NCBI RefSeq assembly: GCF_000725625.1
Contig: NZ_KL647087.1
Span: 38,848 to 77,726 of the forward strand
Reading direction: 5' to 3'
From: Streptomyces sp. NRRL F-6676
GTDB lineage: Bacteria; Actinomycetota; Actinomycetes; Streptomycetales; Streptomycetaceae
DNA length: 38,879 bases
The notes under the pieces are model-generated. The model was not told the DNA's origin and did no database searches. It saw only the letters and a program-made list of their open reading frames with translations. Both the position numbers and the translations under genes were made by a program. Below are positions 16,559 through 24,087 of this stretch, piece after piece. The stretch's first letter is position 1, and every line of letters starts with the position of its first letter.

Positions 16559-17634
16559 CCGCCCCGCGCACCGCCGGCCGGGCCCTCGTCGCACGGCTCG
16601 ACAGCTTCGGTGACGTGCTGCTCGCCGGGCCCGCCGTCCGGGCCGTCGCCGCGCGTGCCACGCACGTGACCTTCCTGTGCGGGTCCAAGGGGGAGCCCGC
16701 CGCCCGGCTGCTGCCCGGGGTGGACGACGTCCTCGTGTGGGACGCCCCCTGGGGCGGGTTCGAGCCGCCGGACGTGGACCGGGCGGAGATCGACCGGCTC
16801 ACCCGCCGCATCGACGCCGACACCGCGCTCGTCCTCACCTCCTTCCACCAGTCCCCGCTGCCCACCGCCCTCGTGCTGCGGCTGGCCGGCGTCGCCCGGA
16901 TCGCCGCCGACAGCGAGGACTACCCCGGCTCGCTGCTCGACGTACGGCACCACCGGGCGCCGCACGCGCACGAGGTGGAGGCCGCGCTCGACCTGGCCGC
17001 CGCCGCCGGGTTCCCGGCCGTCGACGACGGCCGCCCGCGCATCCGCACCACCCCCGACACCCGTGACCTGACAGGGGAGGCGCCCTACGTCGTGGTGCAC
17101 CCGGGCGCCAGCGTCCCCGCCCGCGCCTGGAGCCCCGACCGCTGCGCCCAGGCCGTGCGCGAACTGGCCGCCGCCGGGCACCGCGTGGTCGTCACCGGCG
17201 GTGCGGGGGAGCGGGCCCTGACCGCGCACGTGGCCGGCGAACGGGGGCTCGACCTCGGCGGCCGTACCGACGCCGAACGGCTCGCCGGTGTCCTCGCCGG
17301 CGCCTCGGCGGTCGTCACCGGCAACACCGGGCCCGCGCACCTCGCCGCCGCCGTCGGCACCCCCGTCGTCTCGCTGTTCGCGCCCGTCGTACCCGCCGAA
17401 CGGTGGCGGCCGTACGGCGTGCCGTGCGTGCTGCTCGGCGACCAGGACGCGCCGTGCGCCGGCAGCAGGGCGCGGACCTGCCCGGTGCCCGGCCACCCCT
17501 GCCTGGACTCGGTCACCGCGCACGACGTCCTGGCCGCCGTCGAGAAGGTGGCGCGGGAGAAGCCGGCCGTGAAGAAGAAGGCCGTGAAGAAGGCCGTGAA
17601 CAAGGAGGCCGTCGAGAAGGTGAGGGCCGTATGA
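16555..17634 (+). CDS. Family 9 glycosyltransferase (heptosyltransferase-like)
   Basis: A 359-residue GT9 enzyme, the family that includes the ADP-heptose:LPS heptosyltransferases WaaC, WaaF and WaaQ. The N-terminal ARLDSFGDVLLAGPAVRAV, the central VVVHPGASVPARAWSPDR and the late VTGNTGPAHLAAAVGTPVV match the family pattern. The last ~30 residues are an unusual Lys-rich tail (KKKAVKKAVNKEAVEK) encoded by short GCCGTGAAGAAG repeats; the family normally ends before it. With an ADP-heptose pathway beside it, heptose is the natural donor to propose. ATGA overlaps join it to both neighbours. Confidence 0.88.
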   Translation: MTAPRTAGRALVARLDSFGDVLLAGPAVRAVAARATHVTFLCGSKGEPAARLLPGVDDVLVWDAPWGGFEPPDVDRAEIDRLTRRIDADTALVLTSFHQSPLPTALVLRLAGVARIAADSEDYPGSLLDVRHHRAPHAHEVEAALDLAAAAGFPAVDDGRPRIRTTPDTRDLTGEAPYVVVHPGASVPARAWSPDRCAQAVRELAAAGHRVVVTGGAGERALTAHVAGERGLDLGGRTDAERLAGVLAGASAVVTGNTGPAHLAAAVGTPVVSLFAPVVPAERWRPYGVPCVLLGDQDAPCAGSRARTCPVPGHPCLDSVTAHDVLAAVEKVAREKPAVKKKAVKKAVNKEAVEKVRAV

Positions 17635-18593
17635 GGATCCTGATCTGGCATGTGCACGGCTCCTGGACCACCGCGTTCGTCCAGGGCCCGCACACCTACG
17701 TCGTCCCCGTCACCCCCGACCGCGGCCCCGACGGCCTCGGCCGGGCCCGGACCTGGGACTGGCCCGCCTCCGTCGTCGAACTCCCGCCCGCCGAACTGCG
17801 GCACACCGAGCTCGACCTCGTGGTGCTGCAACGCCCGCACGAGTTCGCGCTCGCCCGCGAGTGGCTCGGCCGCACCCCCGGCCGGGACGTGCCCGCCGTG
17901 TACCTGGAGCACAACGCGCCGCACGGGGACGTCCCCGACACCCGGCACCCCGCCGCCGACCTGCCCGGCATCCCCGTCGTGCACGTCACCCACTTCAACC
18001 GGCTGATGTGGGACACCGGTTCCGCCCCGGCCACCGTCGTCGAGCACGGCATCGTCGACCCCGGCCCGCTCTACACCGGCGAACTCCCGCACGCGGCCGT
18101 CGTCGTCAACGAGCCGGTGCGGCGCGGCCGCACCACCGGCACCGACCTGCTGCCCGCCTTCGCCGCCGCCGCGCCGCTCGACGTGTTCGGCATGGGCACC
18201 GCGGGCCTCGCCGGCCACGTGGGTCTGGACCCCGCGCGCTGCCGGGACCACGAACTCGTGCAGGGCGAACTGCACACGGCGCTCGCCCGGCGCCGCCTCT
18301 ACGTCCACCCCGTCCGCTGGACCTCCCTCGGCCTGTCCCTGCTGGAGGCGATGCACCTGGGCATGCCCGTGGTCGCCCTCGCCACCACCGAGGTCGCCGA
18401 GGCCGTGCCCGAGGACGCCGGGGTGGTGTCCAACCGGATCGACGTACTCACCGACGCCGTACGGGAGTTCGTCGCCGACCCCGAGCAGGCCCGCCGCACC
18501 GGCGCGCGCGCCCGGGCGGCGGCGCTCGCCCGCTACGGACTCCCCCGCTTCCTCGACGACTGGGAGCGGCTGTTCAAGGAGGTGACCCGATGA
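17631..18593 (+). CDS. GT-B glycosyltransferase (family 4-like)
   Basis: A 320-residue protein of GT-B type. The N-terminal half (MRILIWHVHGSWTTAF, then LVVLQRPHEFALAREWLGR and VYLEHNAPHGDVPDT) is an acceptor domain. The C-terminal half carries SLGLSLLEAMHLGMPVVALA, the E-containing donor motif of GT4, and a helical end PRFLDDWERLFKE. It is shorter than typical GT4 enzymes (350-420). The sugar is unknown. It starts within the preceding stop (ATGA) and ends the same way on the next gene, in the middle of the operon. Confidence 0.82.
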   Translation: MRILIWHVHGSWTTAFVQGPHTYVVPVTPDRGPDGLGRARTWDWPASVVELPPAELRHTELDLVVLQRPHEFALAREWLGRTPGRDVPAVYLEHNAPHGDVPDTRHPAADLPGIPVVHVTHFNRLMWDTGSAPATVVEHGIVDPGPLYTGELPHAAVVVNEPVRRGRTTGTDLLPAFAAAAPLDVFGMGTAGLAGHVGLDPARCRDHELVQGELHTALARRRLYVHPVRWTSLGLSLLEAMHLGMPVVALATTEVAEAVPEDAGVVSNRIDVLTDAVREFVADPEQARRTGARARAAALARYGLPRFLDDWERLFKEVTR

Positions 18594-19918
18594 GGATCGC
18601 CATGGTGTCCGAGCACGCGAGTCCGCTCGCCGCGCTCGGCGGCCCCGACGCCGGAGGCCAGAACGTGTACGTGGCGCGCCTGGCGGAGGAGCTGACCAGG
18701 CGCGGCCACCAGGTCACCGTCTACACCCGGCGGGACGCGGCCGGGCTGCCCGACCGGGTGCCGCTGCCCTGCGGCGCCGTCGTCGAGCATGTGCCGGCCG
18801 GGCCGGCCGAACCGATCCCGAAGGACGAACTCTTCGCGCACATGCCCGCGTTCGGGGCGTATCTGGCCCGGGTCTGGGCCCGCGAGCGGGGCCGGCCGGA
18901 AGTGGTGCACGCGCACTTCTGGATGTCCGGCATCGCCGCCCAGCTCGGCGCGCACCCGCACGGCATCCCGGTCGTGCAGACGTTCCACGCCCTCGGCACC
19001 GTCAAGCGGCGCCACCAGGGGCGGGCGGACACCAGCCCGCCCGAACGCATCGGCGTGGAGCGGGGGCTCGGCCGCACCTGCGACCGGGTGCTCGCCACAT
19101 GCAGCGACGAGGTGCACGAACTCGCCGCGATGGGCGTCCCCTCGCGGCGGGTGTCGGTGGTGCCGTGCGGAGTGGACGCGGAGCAGTTCCGGCCGGAGAG
19201 AGAGCGGCCGGGAGCGGACGGTACCGCCCGTGCCGACGGCCGGCCGCGCGCCGGCGGGACCCCGCGTCCGGGCGGACCCACGGCCCCCGAACGCTCCGGG
19301 GCGGCGGCGCGGTGGCAGGTGCCGGAACGGCGCGCGGCGCACCGGCTGCTCGCCATCGGCCGGCTGGTCCGCCGCAAGGGCTACGACCAGGCCGTCCAGG
19401 CCCTGCCGCGGATCCCCGACACCGAACTGCTCATCGCCGGCGGCCCCCCGGAGCACCTGCTCGCCGACGACGCCGAGGCCGAACGGCTGGTCCGGCTCGC
19501 CGAGGACCTCGGCGTCGGCGACCGGGTACGGCTGCTCGGCGCGGTCGACCCGGCGCGGATGCCGGAACTGATGCGCAGCGCCGACCTGGTGCTGTGCACG
19601 CCCGCGTACGAGCCCTTCGGGATCGTGCCGCTGGAGGCCATGGCGTGCGGTGTGCCGGTCGTGGCGACGGACGTCGGCGGCCACCGCGACAGCGTGGCCG
19701 ACCGGGTCACCGGGCGGCTCGTCCCGCCCGGCGACCCCGGCGCGATCGCCGCGGCGGTCCGCGAACTCCTCGACGACACGGCGCTGCGGCGACGCTACGG
19801 CGCCGCCGGCCGCGACCGCGTCCTCGCCCGCTTCACCTGGCAGCGGGTGGCGCTCGGCGCGGAGCAGGTGTACCGCCAGGTCGCGTCGGACCGGGAGCTG
19901 CGCACGGAGGTCGCCTGA
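18590..19918 (+). CDS. Family 4 glycosyltransferase with low-complexity linker
   Basis: A 442-residue GT4 enzyme. The N-domain begins MVSEHASPLAALGGPDAGGQ and contains VVHAHFWMSGIAAQLG; the C-domain holds LAIGRLVRRKGYDQAVQAL and the E-x7-E donor motif (E341 and E349 in YEPFGIVPLEAMACGVP). Overall it resembles MshA/sucrose-phosphate-synthase-like GT4 proteins. Between the two domains (about residues 203-245) sits an extra Gly/Arg/Pro-rich linker with GADGTARADGRPRAGGTPRP, similar in style to the GmhA repeats encoded just downstream. Sugar specificity is unknown. It is coupled to the gene before it by ATGA and ends TGATG on a short frame. Confidence 0.88.
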   Translation: MRIAMVSEHASPLAALGGPDAGGQNVYVARLAEELTRRGHQVTVYTRRDAAGLPDRVPLPCGAVVEHVPAGPAEPIPKDELFAHMPAFGAYLARVWARERGRPEVVHAHFWMSGIAAQLGAHPHGIPVVQTFHALGTVKRRHQGRADTSPPERIGVERGLGRTCDRVLATCSDEVHELAAMGVPSRRVSVVPCGVDAEQFRPERERPGADGTARADGRPRAGGTPRPGGPTAPERSGAAARWQVPERRAAHRLLAIGRLVRRKGYDQAVQALPRIPDTELLIAGGPPEHLLADDAEAERLVRLAEDLGVGDRVRLLGAVDPARMPELMRSADLVLCTPAYEPFGIVPLEAMACGVPVVATDVGGHRDSVADRVTGRLVPPGDPGAIAAAVRELLDDTALRRRYGAAGRDRVLARFTWQRVALGAEQVYRQVASDRELRTEVA

Positions 19919-20019
19919 TGCGCGGCCCGCGTACGGCGCGCGGCGCGCTGCCGGCCCGCCGTCGTCCCGTGGACGTGAACCGACCGGAGAACCCTCTCGC
20001 GGAGGAGAAGGCCCGATGA
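19918..20019 (+). CDS. Possible 33-residue coupling micro-ORF
   Basis: A short frame that starts on the stop of the glycosyltransferase (TGATG) and ends on the start of gmhA (ATGA), so it exactly bridges the two genes. It encodes a basic, Arg-rich peptide (MRGPRTARGALPARRRPVDV and on) with mostly G/C third positions. GGAGGAG within it serves as ribosome site for gmhA. It may only keep ribosomes moving through the gap; a functional peptide is not shown. Confidence 0.35.
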   Translation: MRGPRTARGALPARRRPVDVNRPENPLAEEKAR

Positions 20020-21587
20020 CATACGCACCCGTCGTGAGCCATTGCGACGAACTCCTCGACGCCCTGGGGCCGTTCCGCCGCTCGGCCGCGGTGGCCGGCC
20101 GGTGGGGCGAGCGGCTCGCCGCCGCGCTGTGCGGGGGCGGCCGGCTGCTGGCCGCGGGCAACGGCGGCAGCGCGGCCCAGGCCCAGCACCTCACCGCCGA
20201 GCTGGTCGGCCGCTACCGCACCGACCGGCCGCCGTTCTCCGCGATCGCCCTCCACGCGGACACCTCCAGCACGACGGCGATCGCCAACGACTACGGCGTC
20301 GACGAGCTGTTCTCCCGTCAGGTGCGCGCCCACGGCCGCCCCGGCGACGTCCTCATACTGCTGTCGACCAGCGGCGCCAGCGCCAACCTGCTCTCCGCGG
20401 CGGACGCCGGCCGGGCGGCCGGCCTGCACGTGTGGGCGCTGACCGGCCCCGCCCCCAATCCGCTGGCCGCCGCGGCCGACGAGGCGTTCTGCGTGGACGC
20501 CCCCTCGACGGCGACGGTCCAGGAACTCCACCTGGTCGCCGTCCACATGATCTGCGCCGCCTTCGACGACACCCTGGAGGCCGACGGCCTCCTCGCCGCC
20601 GACCCCCCGACAACCCACGGCACGGGCATCGCCCGCTCCCTGAGCGCCCACACCGACGGCGCCGCGCGCGACGTCTCGCGCTCCGCGCGGGGCGCGCAGC
20701 CGCCGCCCTCCGGCCGGGCCGACGGGCGGGCCGACGGCGCCCCGCAGTTCGGTCCCGCGGTGGCGGAGCCCGCGGTGGGCGGTCCCGCGGGGGGCGGCCC
20801 GGTGGCGGCGGGGCCCGGGGCGGCCGGTCCGGCGGGGGCCGGCGCCGGTGGAGCCCCCGCCGGAGCCTCGCACGGTACGGCGTCGCCGCCCGCTCCCGCC
20901 CGCCCCCGCGACGGGCGTCCCGCCGCACCGGACGGCACGCGCACCGCGTCCGGCCCCCGCCCCGCGCGTGACGGTGCGCACCGGCTCGACGGTGTACGGC
21001 CGGTCGCGCCCGACGGCGCCGTCGGCGACGCCCTCGGGCGGCGCGGTGGGGCCCTCCGCCCCGAAGAGGCCACCGGCCGTGACGGCGTACCGGCCGACGG
21101 GCGGCCCGCACGGCGGACGACCGCGTTCGACGGTGCTTCCCGGCCCGGGGCCGACGGCACTCCCCGGTCCGGCGCCGACGGCACTCCCCGGTCCGGGACC
21201 GATGGTGCTTCCCGGTCCGGGGCCGACGGCGTCCTCCGGCCCGGGGCCGACGGCACTCCCCGGTCCGGGGCCGATGGTGCTTCCCGGTCCGGGGCCGATG
21301 GTGCTTCCCGGTCCGCGTTCGACGGTGCTTCCCGGTCCGGGGCCGACGGTGCTTCCCGGTCCGGGGCCGACGGCACTCCCCGGTCCGGGGCCGACGGCGT
21401 CCTCCGGCCCGGCGCCGACGGCACTCCCCGGCCCGGGGCCGACGGCGTCCTCCGGCCCGGGAACGGCGGCGTCGGGCGGGCGCAGGCCGGTGGTGGTCGT
21501 GAGGGGGCCGGTCTTCGTGGGGGGACCGGACGGCACCGGGCCGTGCCGGGGCGTGGGGCCGGACGGAAGGGGCCGCGGGATGAGTGA
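20016..21587 (+). CDS. gmhA: GmhA-like sedoheptulose-7-phosphate isomerase with long repeat tail
   Basis: Residues 1-~195 form a SIS-domain isomerase that should turn sedoheptulose 7-phosphate into D-glycero-D-manno-heptose 7-phosphate. GNGGSAAQAQHLTAELVGRY and LLSTSGASANLLSAADAG fit GmhA, and the catalytic pair is present as E62 and H172 (QELHLVAVH). The family normally stops at about 190-200 residues. Here the frame runs on to 523: a Gly/Ala/Pro-rich stretch, then 14 octapeptide repeats (residues 372-483, type DGASRSGA/DGTPRSGA/DGVLRPGA), then a basic end. Third positions remain G/C-rich in this frame and the stop overlaps the hldE start by 8 bases, so the tail seems to be truly translated. 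ATG 20016 has GGAGGAG seven bases upstream. Confidence 0.85.
   Translation: MTYAPVVSHCDELLDALGPFRRSAAVAGRWGERLAAALCGGGRLLAAGNGGSAAQAQHLTAELVGRYRTDRPPFSAIALHADTSSTTAIANDYGVDELFSRQVRAHGRPGDVLILLSTSGASANLLSAADAGRAAGLHVWALTGPAPNPLAAAADEAFCVDAPSTATVQELHLVAVHMICAAFDDTLEADGLLAADPPTTHGTGIARSLSAHTDGAARDVSRSARGAQPPPSGRADGRADGAPQFGPAVAEPAVGGPAGGGPVAAGPGAAGPAGAGAGGAPAGASHGTASPPAPARPRDGRPAAPDGTRTASGPRPARDGAHRLDGVRPVAPDGAVGDALGRRGGALRPEEATGRDGVPADGRPARRTTAFDGASRPGADGTPRSGADGTPRSGTDGASRSGADGVLRPGADGTPRSGADGASRSGADGASRSAFDGASRSGADGASRSGADGTPRSGADGVLRPGADGTPRPGADGVLRPGNGGVGRAQAGGGREGAGLRGGTGRHRAVPGRGAGRKGPRDE
21129..21464 (+). repeat. 24-bp tandem repeats inside gmhA
   Basis: Fourteen contiguous 24-bp units of the type GACGGTGCTTCCCGGTCC plus GGGGCC, with a few recurring variants (ACT-CCC or GTC-CTC in place of GCT-TCC). 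In the gmhA frame they give the octapeptide D-G-x-x-R-[SP]-G-A. Because the unit is a multiple of three, changes in copy number would not shift the frame. Confidence 0.93.
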
Positions 21588-23037
21588 CTCCACCGTGCGC
21601 GCGCCGCTGCTCGTCGTCGGGGACGCGCTCCTCGACCGGGACGTCTCCGGGCGCGCCGAACGGCTCGCCCCCGACGCCCCCGTCCCCGTCGTCGCCGACG
21701 GCGAGGAACGGCTGCGCCCCGGCGGCGCCGCCCTCGCCGCCTACCTCGCCGCCCGCGACGGCCGCGCGGTCACCCTCGTCACCGCCCTCGGCGACGACCC
21801 GGCCGCCCGCGCCCTGCGCCGGCTCCTCGAACCCTGGCTCACGCTGATCGCCCTGCCCACCACCGGCGCACTGCCCGAGAAGACCCGCGTGCTGGCCCAG
21901 GGCCGCCCGCTGGTCCGCGTCGACCGCGGCACCGGCCGCGCCGCCGCCGCCACCGACGAGGCCCGCGCCGCGGTCCGCTCGGCCCGCGCGGTGCTCGTCT
22001 CGGACTACGGCCGAGGCGCCGCCGACGTCCTGCGCGACGCCCTCACCGAACGGCCCCCCGCCGTCTGGGACCCGCACCCCCGCGGCGGCCCGCCCGTGCC
22101 CGGCACCCGTCTGGTCACCCCCGCCGCCGCCGAGGCCAAGGCCTTCGCCGGGGACGGCGGAGCCCCCGCTCGCGACAACGACCTGCGCGCCACCGCCCAC
22201 GGCGCCGCCGCCCTCGTACGGGACTGGCGGGTCGGCTCGGTCGCCGTCACCCTCGGCGCCCGCGGCGCCCTGCTGTCGTACGGCGACTTCCCGCTGCTCG
22301 TCCCGGCGCCCGAGGCGCACGGCGGCGACAGCTGCGGCGCGGGCGACCGGTTCGCCGCCACGGCCGCCGGGCTCCTCGCCGACGGCGCCGCCACCGACGA
22401 GGCCGTCCAGGGCGCGGTCACCACGGCCTGCGCCTTCGTCGGCGCGGGCGGCGCGGGCGGGCTCCGGTGGGAGACGGCCGGTTCGAAGGCCCGTACGGCG
22501 GCGACCGGTTCGACGGCCCCGACCCCTCATGACGCCGACCCCGCCACCGGTGACGCCGAACGGCTCATCGCGCACGTCCGCGCCACCGGCGGCACGGTCG
22601 TCGCCGCCGGCGGCTGCTTCGACCTGCTGCACGCGGGCCACGTCGGACTGCTCCAGGCCGCCCGCCGCATCGGCGACTGCCTCGTCGTCTGCGTCAACTC
22701 CGACGCCTCCGTCCGCCGCCGCAAGGGCGACGGCCGCCCCGTCAACCCCCTCGCGGACCGCGTCCGCGTACTGCGCGCGCTGGAGTGCGTGGACGCCGTC
22801 GCCGTCTTCGACGAGGACACCCCCGAGGCCCTGCTCACCCGGCTCAAGCCCGATGTGTGGGTCAAGGGCGGCGACTACACCCACGCCGATCTCCCCGAGG
22901 CCGCGCTGCTCGACGGCTGGGGCGGGCAGACCGTGCTGCTGCCCTACCTCGACGGCCGCTCCAGCACCAGCCTCGCCGCCCGCGCGGCGGCCGCCGCGGC
23001 GGCGGGGGGCGGGGGCGGCGGCGGACGGCGAAGCTGA
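21580..23037 (+). CDS. hldE: HldE-like bifunctional heptose-7-P kinase / heptose-1-P adenylyltransferase
   Basis: A 485-residue two-domain enzyme, close to the usual 470-480. The N-terminal PfkB/ribokinase domain starts LLVVGDALLDRDVSGRAERL and has the catalytic Asp256 in GGDSCGAGDRF (248-258); it would phosphorylate heptose 7-phosphate at C1. The C-terminal nucleotidyltransferase domain has GGCFDLLHAGHVGLLQAAR with the HxGH site at H351-H354 and VNSDASVRRRKGDGRPVN; it would make ADP-heptose. The protein ends in an Ala/Gly run. ATG 21580 is chosen because the family sequence starts there; the frame is open upstream through the gmhA repeats, but only as a Pro-rich shadow. The last 8 bases of gmhA overlap its start. 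Confidence 0.92.
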   Translation: MSDSTVRAPLLVVGDALLDRDVSGRAERLAPDAPVPVVADGEERLRPGGAALAAYLAARDGRAVTLVTALGDDPAARALRRLLEPWLTLIALPTTGALPEKTRVLAQGRPLVRVDRGTGRAAAATDEARAAVRSARAVLVSDYGRGAADVLRDALTERPPAVWDPHPRGGPPVPGTRLVTPAAAEAKAFAGDGGAPARDNDLRATAHGAAALVRDWRVGSVAVTLGARGALLSYGDFPLLVPAPEAHGGDSCGAGDRFAATAAGLLADGAATDEAVQGAVTTACAFVGAGGAGGLRWETAGSKARTAATGSTAPTPHDADPATGDAERLIAHVRATGGTVVAAGGCFDLLHAGHVGLLQAARRIGDCLVVCVNSDASVRRRKGDGRPVNPLADRVRVLRALECVDAVAVFDEDTPEALLTRLKPDVWVKGGDYTHADLPEAALLDGWGGQTVLLPYLDGRSSTSLAARAAAAAAAGGGGGGGRRS

Positions 23038-23089
23038 CCCGCCACCCCTCACCTCCCTCTCGCCACCCCCGACCCCGGAGTCCCGCCCC

Positions 23090-24082
23090 ATGACCCAGCG
23101 CCCCGCCCCGCCCTCCGCCAGCCCCCGCCGCCCCCGCCTGCTCGTACTGCGGGCGCTGGGGCTCGGGGACCTGCTCGCCGGGGTGCCCGCGCTGCGCGCG
23201 CTGCGCCGGGCCTTCCCGGAGCACGAGACCGTGCTGGCCGCGCCCGCGGACCTGGCCCCCCTCGCCGCGGCGAGCGGCGCCGTCGACCGGCTGCTGCCCG
23301 CCGCCGCCCCGGGGCGGGCCGTCCCCGCCGCCCTCGACTGGACCGGGCCGCCCCCCGACCTCGCCGTCGACCTGCACGGCAAGGGCCCCGAGAGCCTGCG
23401 CCCGCTCCGGGCGCTGCGCCCCCGCCGGATCCTCGCCTTCGCGGCTCCCGACGGCCCGCCCTGGTACGCCGAGGAGCACGAACGCGACCGCTGGTGCCGG
23501 CTGCTCACCTCCTACGGCATCCCCGCCGACCCCACCGACCTCCGGCTCCCCCCGCCGGACGCGCCCTCCCCGGCGCCCGGCGCGGTCGTCCTGCACCCCG
23601 GCGCCGGCGCACCCTCCCGCTGCTGGCCCGCCGACCGGTACGGCGCCGTCGCCGCCGAACTCCGCGCGGAGGGCCGACGAGTGGTCGTCACCGCCGGGCC
23701 GGGGGAGGAGGAGCTGGCGGCCGGGCCGGCCCGGCGCGCGGAACTGCCCGCCGAGGACGTCCTCACCGGCGGCCTGCCGTTCGAGAGGCTCGCCGCGCTC
23801 GTCGCCGGCGCGGACGCCGTCGTCAGCGGCGACACCGGGATCGCGCACCTGGCCGTCGCGTACGGCACCCCGTCCGTCACCCTCTTCGGACCCGTCCCGC
23901 CCAGCCAGTGGGGCCCGCCCCGGCACCCCCGCCACCGCGCCCTGTGGCACCCCGGGCCGCCGGGCGACCCGCACGCCGCCACCCCCGACCCGGCACTGCT
24001 GCGCATCACCCCGGACGAGGTGCTCGACGCCCTCCGCCGGCTGCCGGCCGCCGACCCCGCCCCCCTCCCAGCCTCCCGGTGA
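23090..24082 (+). CDS. Family 9 glycosyltransferase (heptosyltransferase-like)
   Basis: A 330-residue GT9 enzyme, the second in the operon. Visible motifs are LLVLRALGLGDLLAGVPALR at the N-terminus, VVLHPGAGAPSRCWPADRYG at the start of the donor domain, and VVSGDTGIAHLAVAYGTPSV near the C-terminus. Like the protein at 16555 it belongs with ADP-heptose-dependent transferases; family 9 also contains enzymes using other donors. ATG 23090 has GGAG nine bases upstream. It follows hldE after a 52-bp gap, the largest gap within the operon. The next gene begins five bases after its stop. Confidence 0.88.
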   Translation: MTQRPAPPSASPRRPRLLVLRALGLGDLLAGVPALRALRRAFPEHETVLAAPADLAPLAAASGAVDRLLPAAAPGRAVPAALDWTGPPPDLAVDLHGKGPESLRPLRALRPRRILAFAAPDGPPWYAEEHERDRWCRLLTSYGIPADPTDLRLPPPDAPSPAPGAVVLHPGAGAPSRCWPADRYGAVAAELRAEGRRVVVTAGPGEEELAAGPARRAELPAEDVLTGGLPFERLAALVAGADAVVSGDTGIAHLAVAYGTPSVTLFGPVPPSQWGPPRHPRHRALWHPGPPGDPHAATPDPALLRITPDEVLDALRRLPAADPAPLPASR

Positions 24083-24087
24083 CCCCC

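Noticed and set aside
20848..21579. N-terminal Pro-rich extension of HldE read through the 24-bp repeats
   Set aside because: Family homology starts at 21580 with its own start codon, and third-position bias favours the gmhA frame in the repeats.
20353..23508. A minus-strand open frame of more than 1000 codons opposite gmhA and hldE
   Set aside because: Low-complexity antisense shadow through the 24-bp repeats; plus-strand enzymes are well supported.
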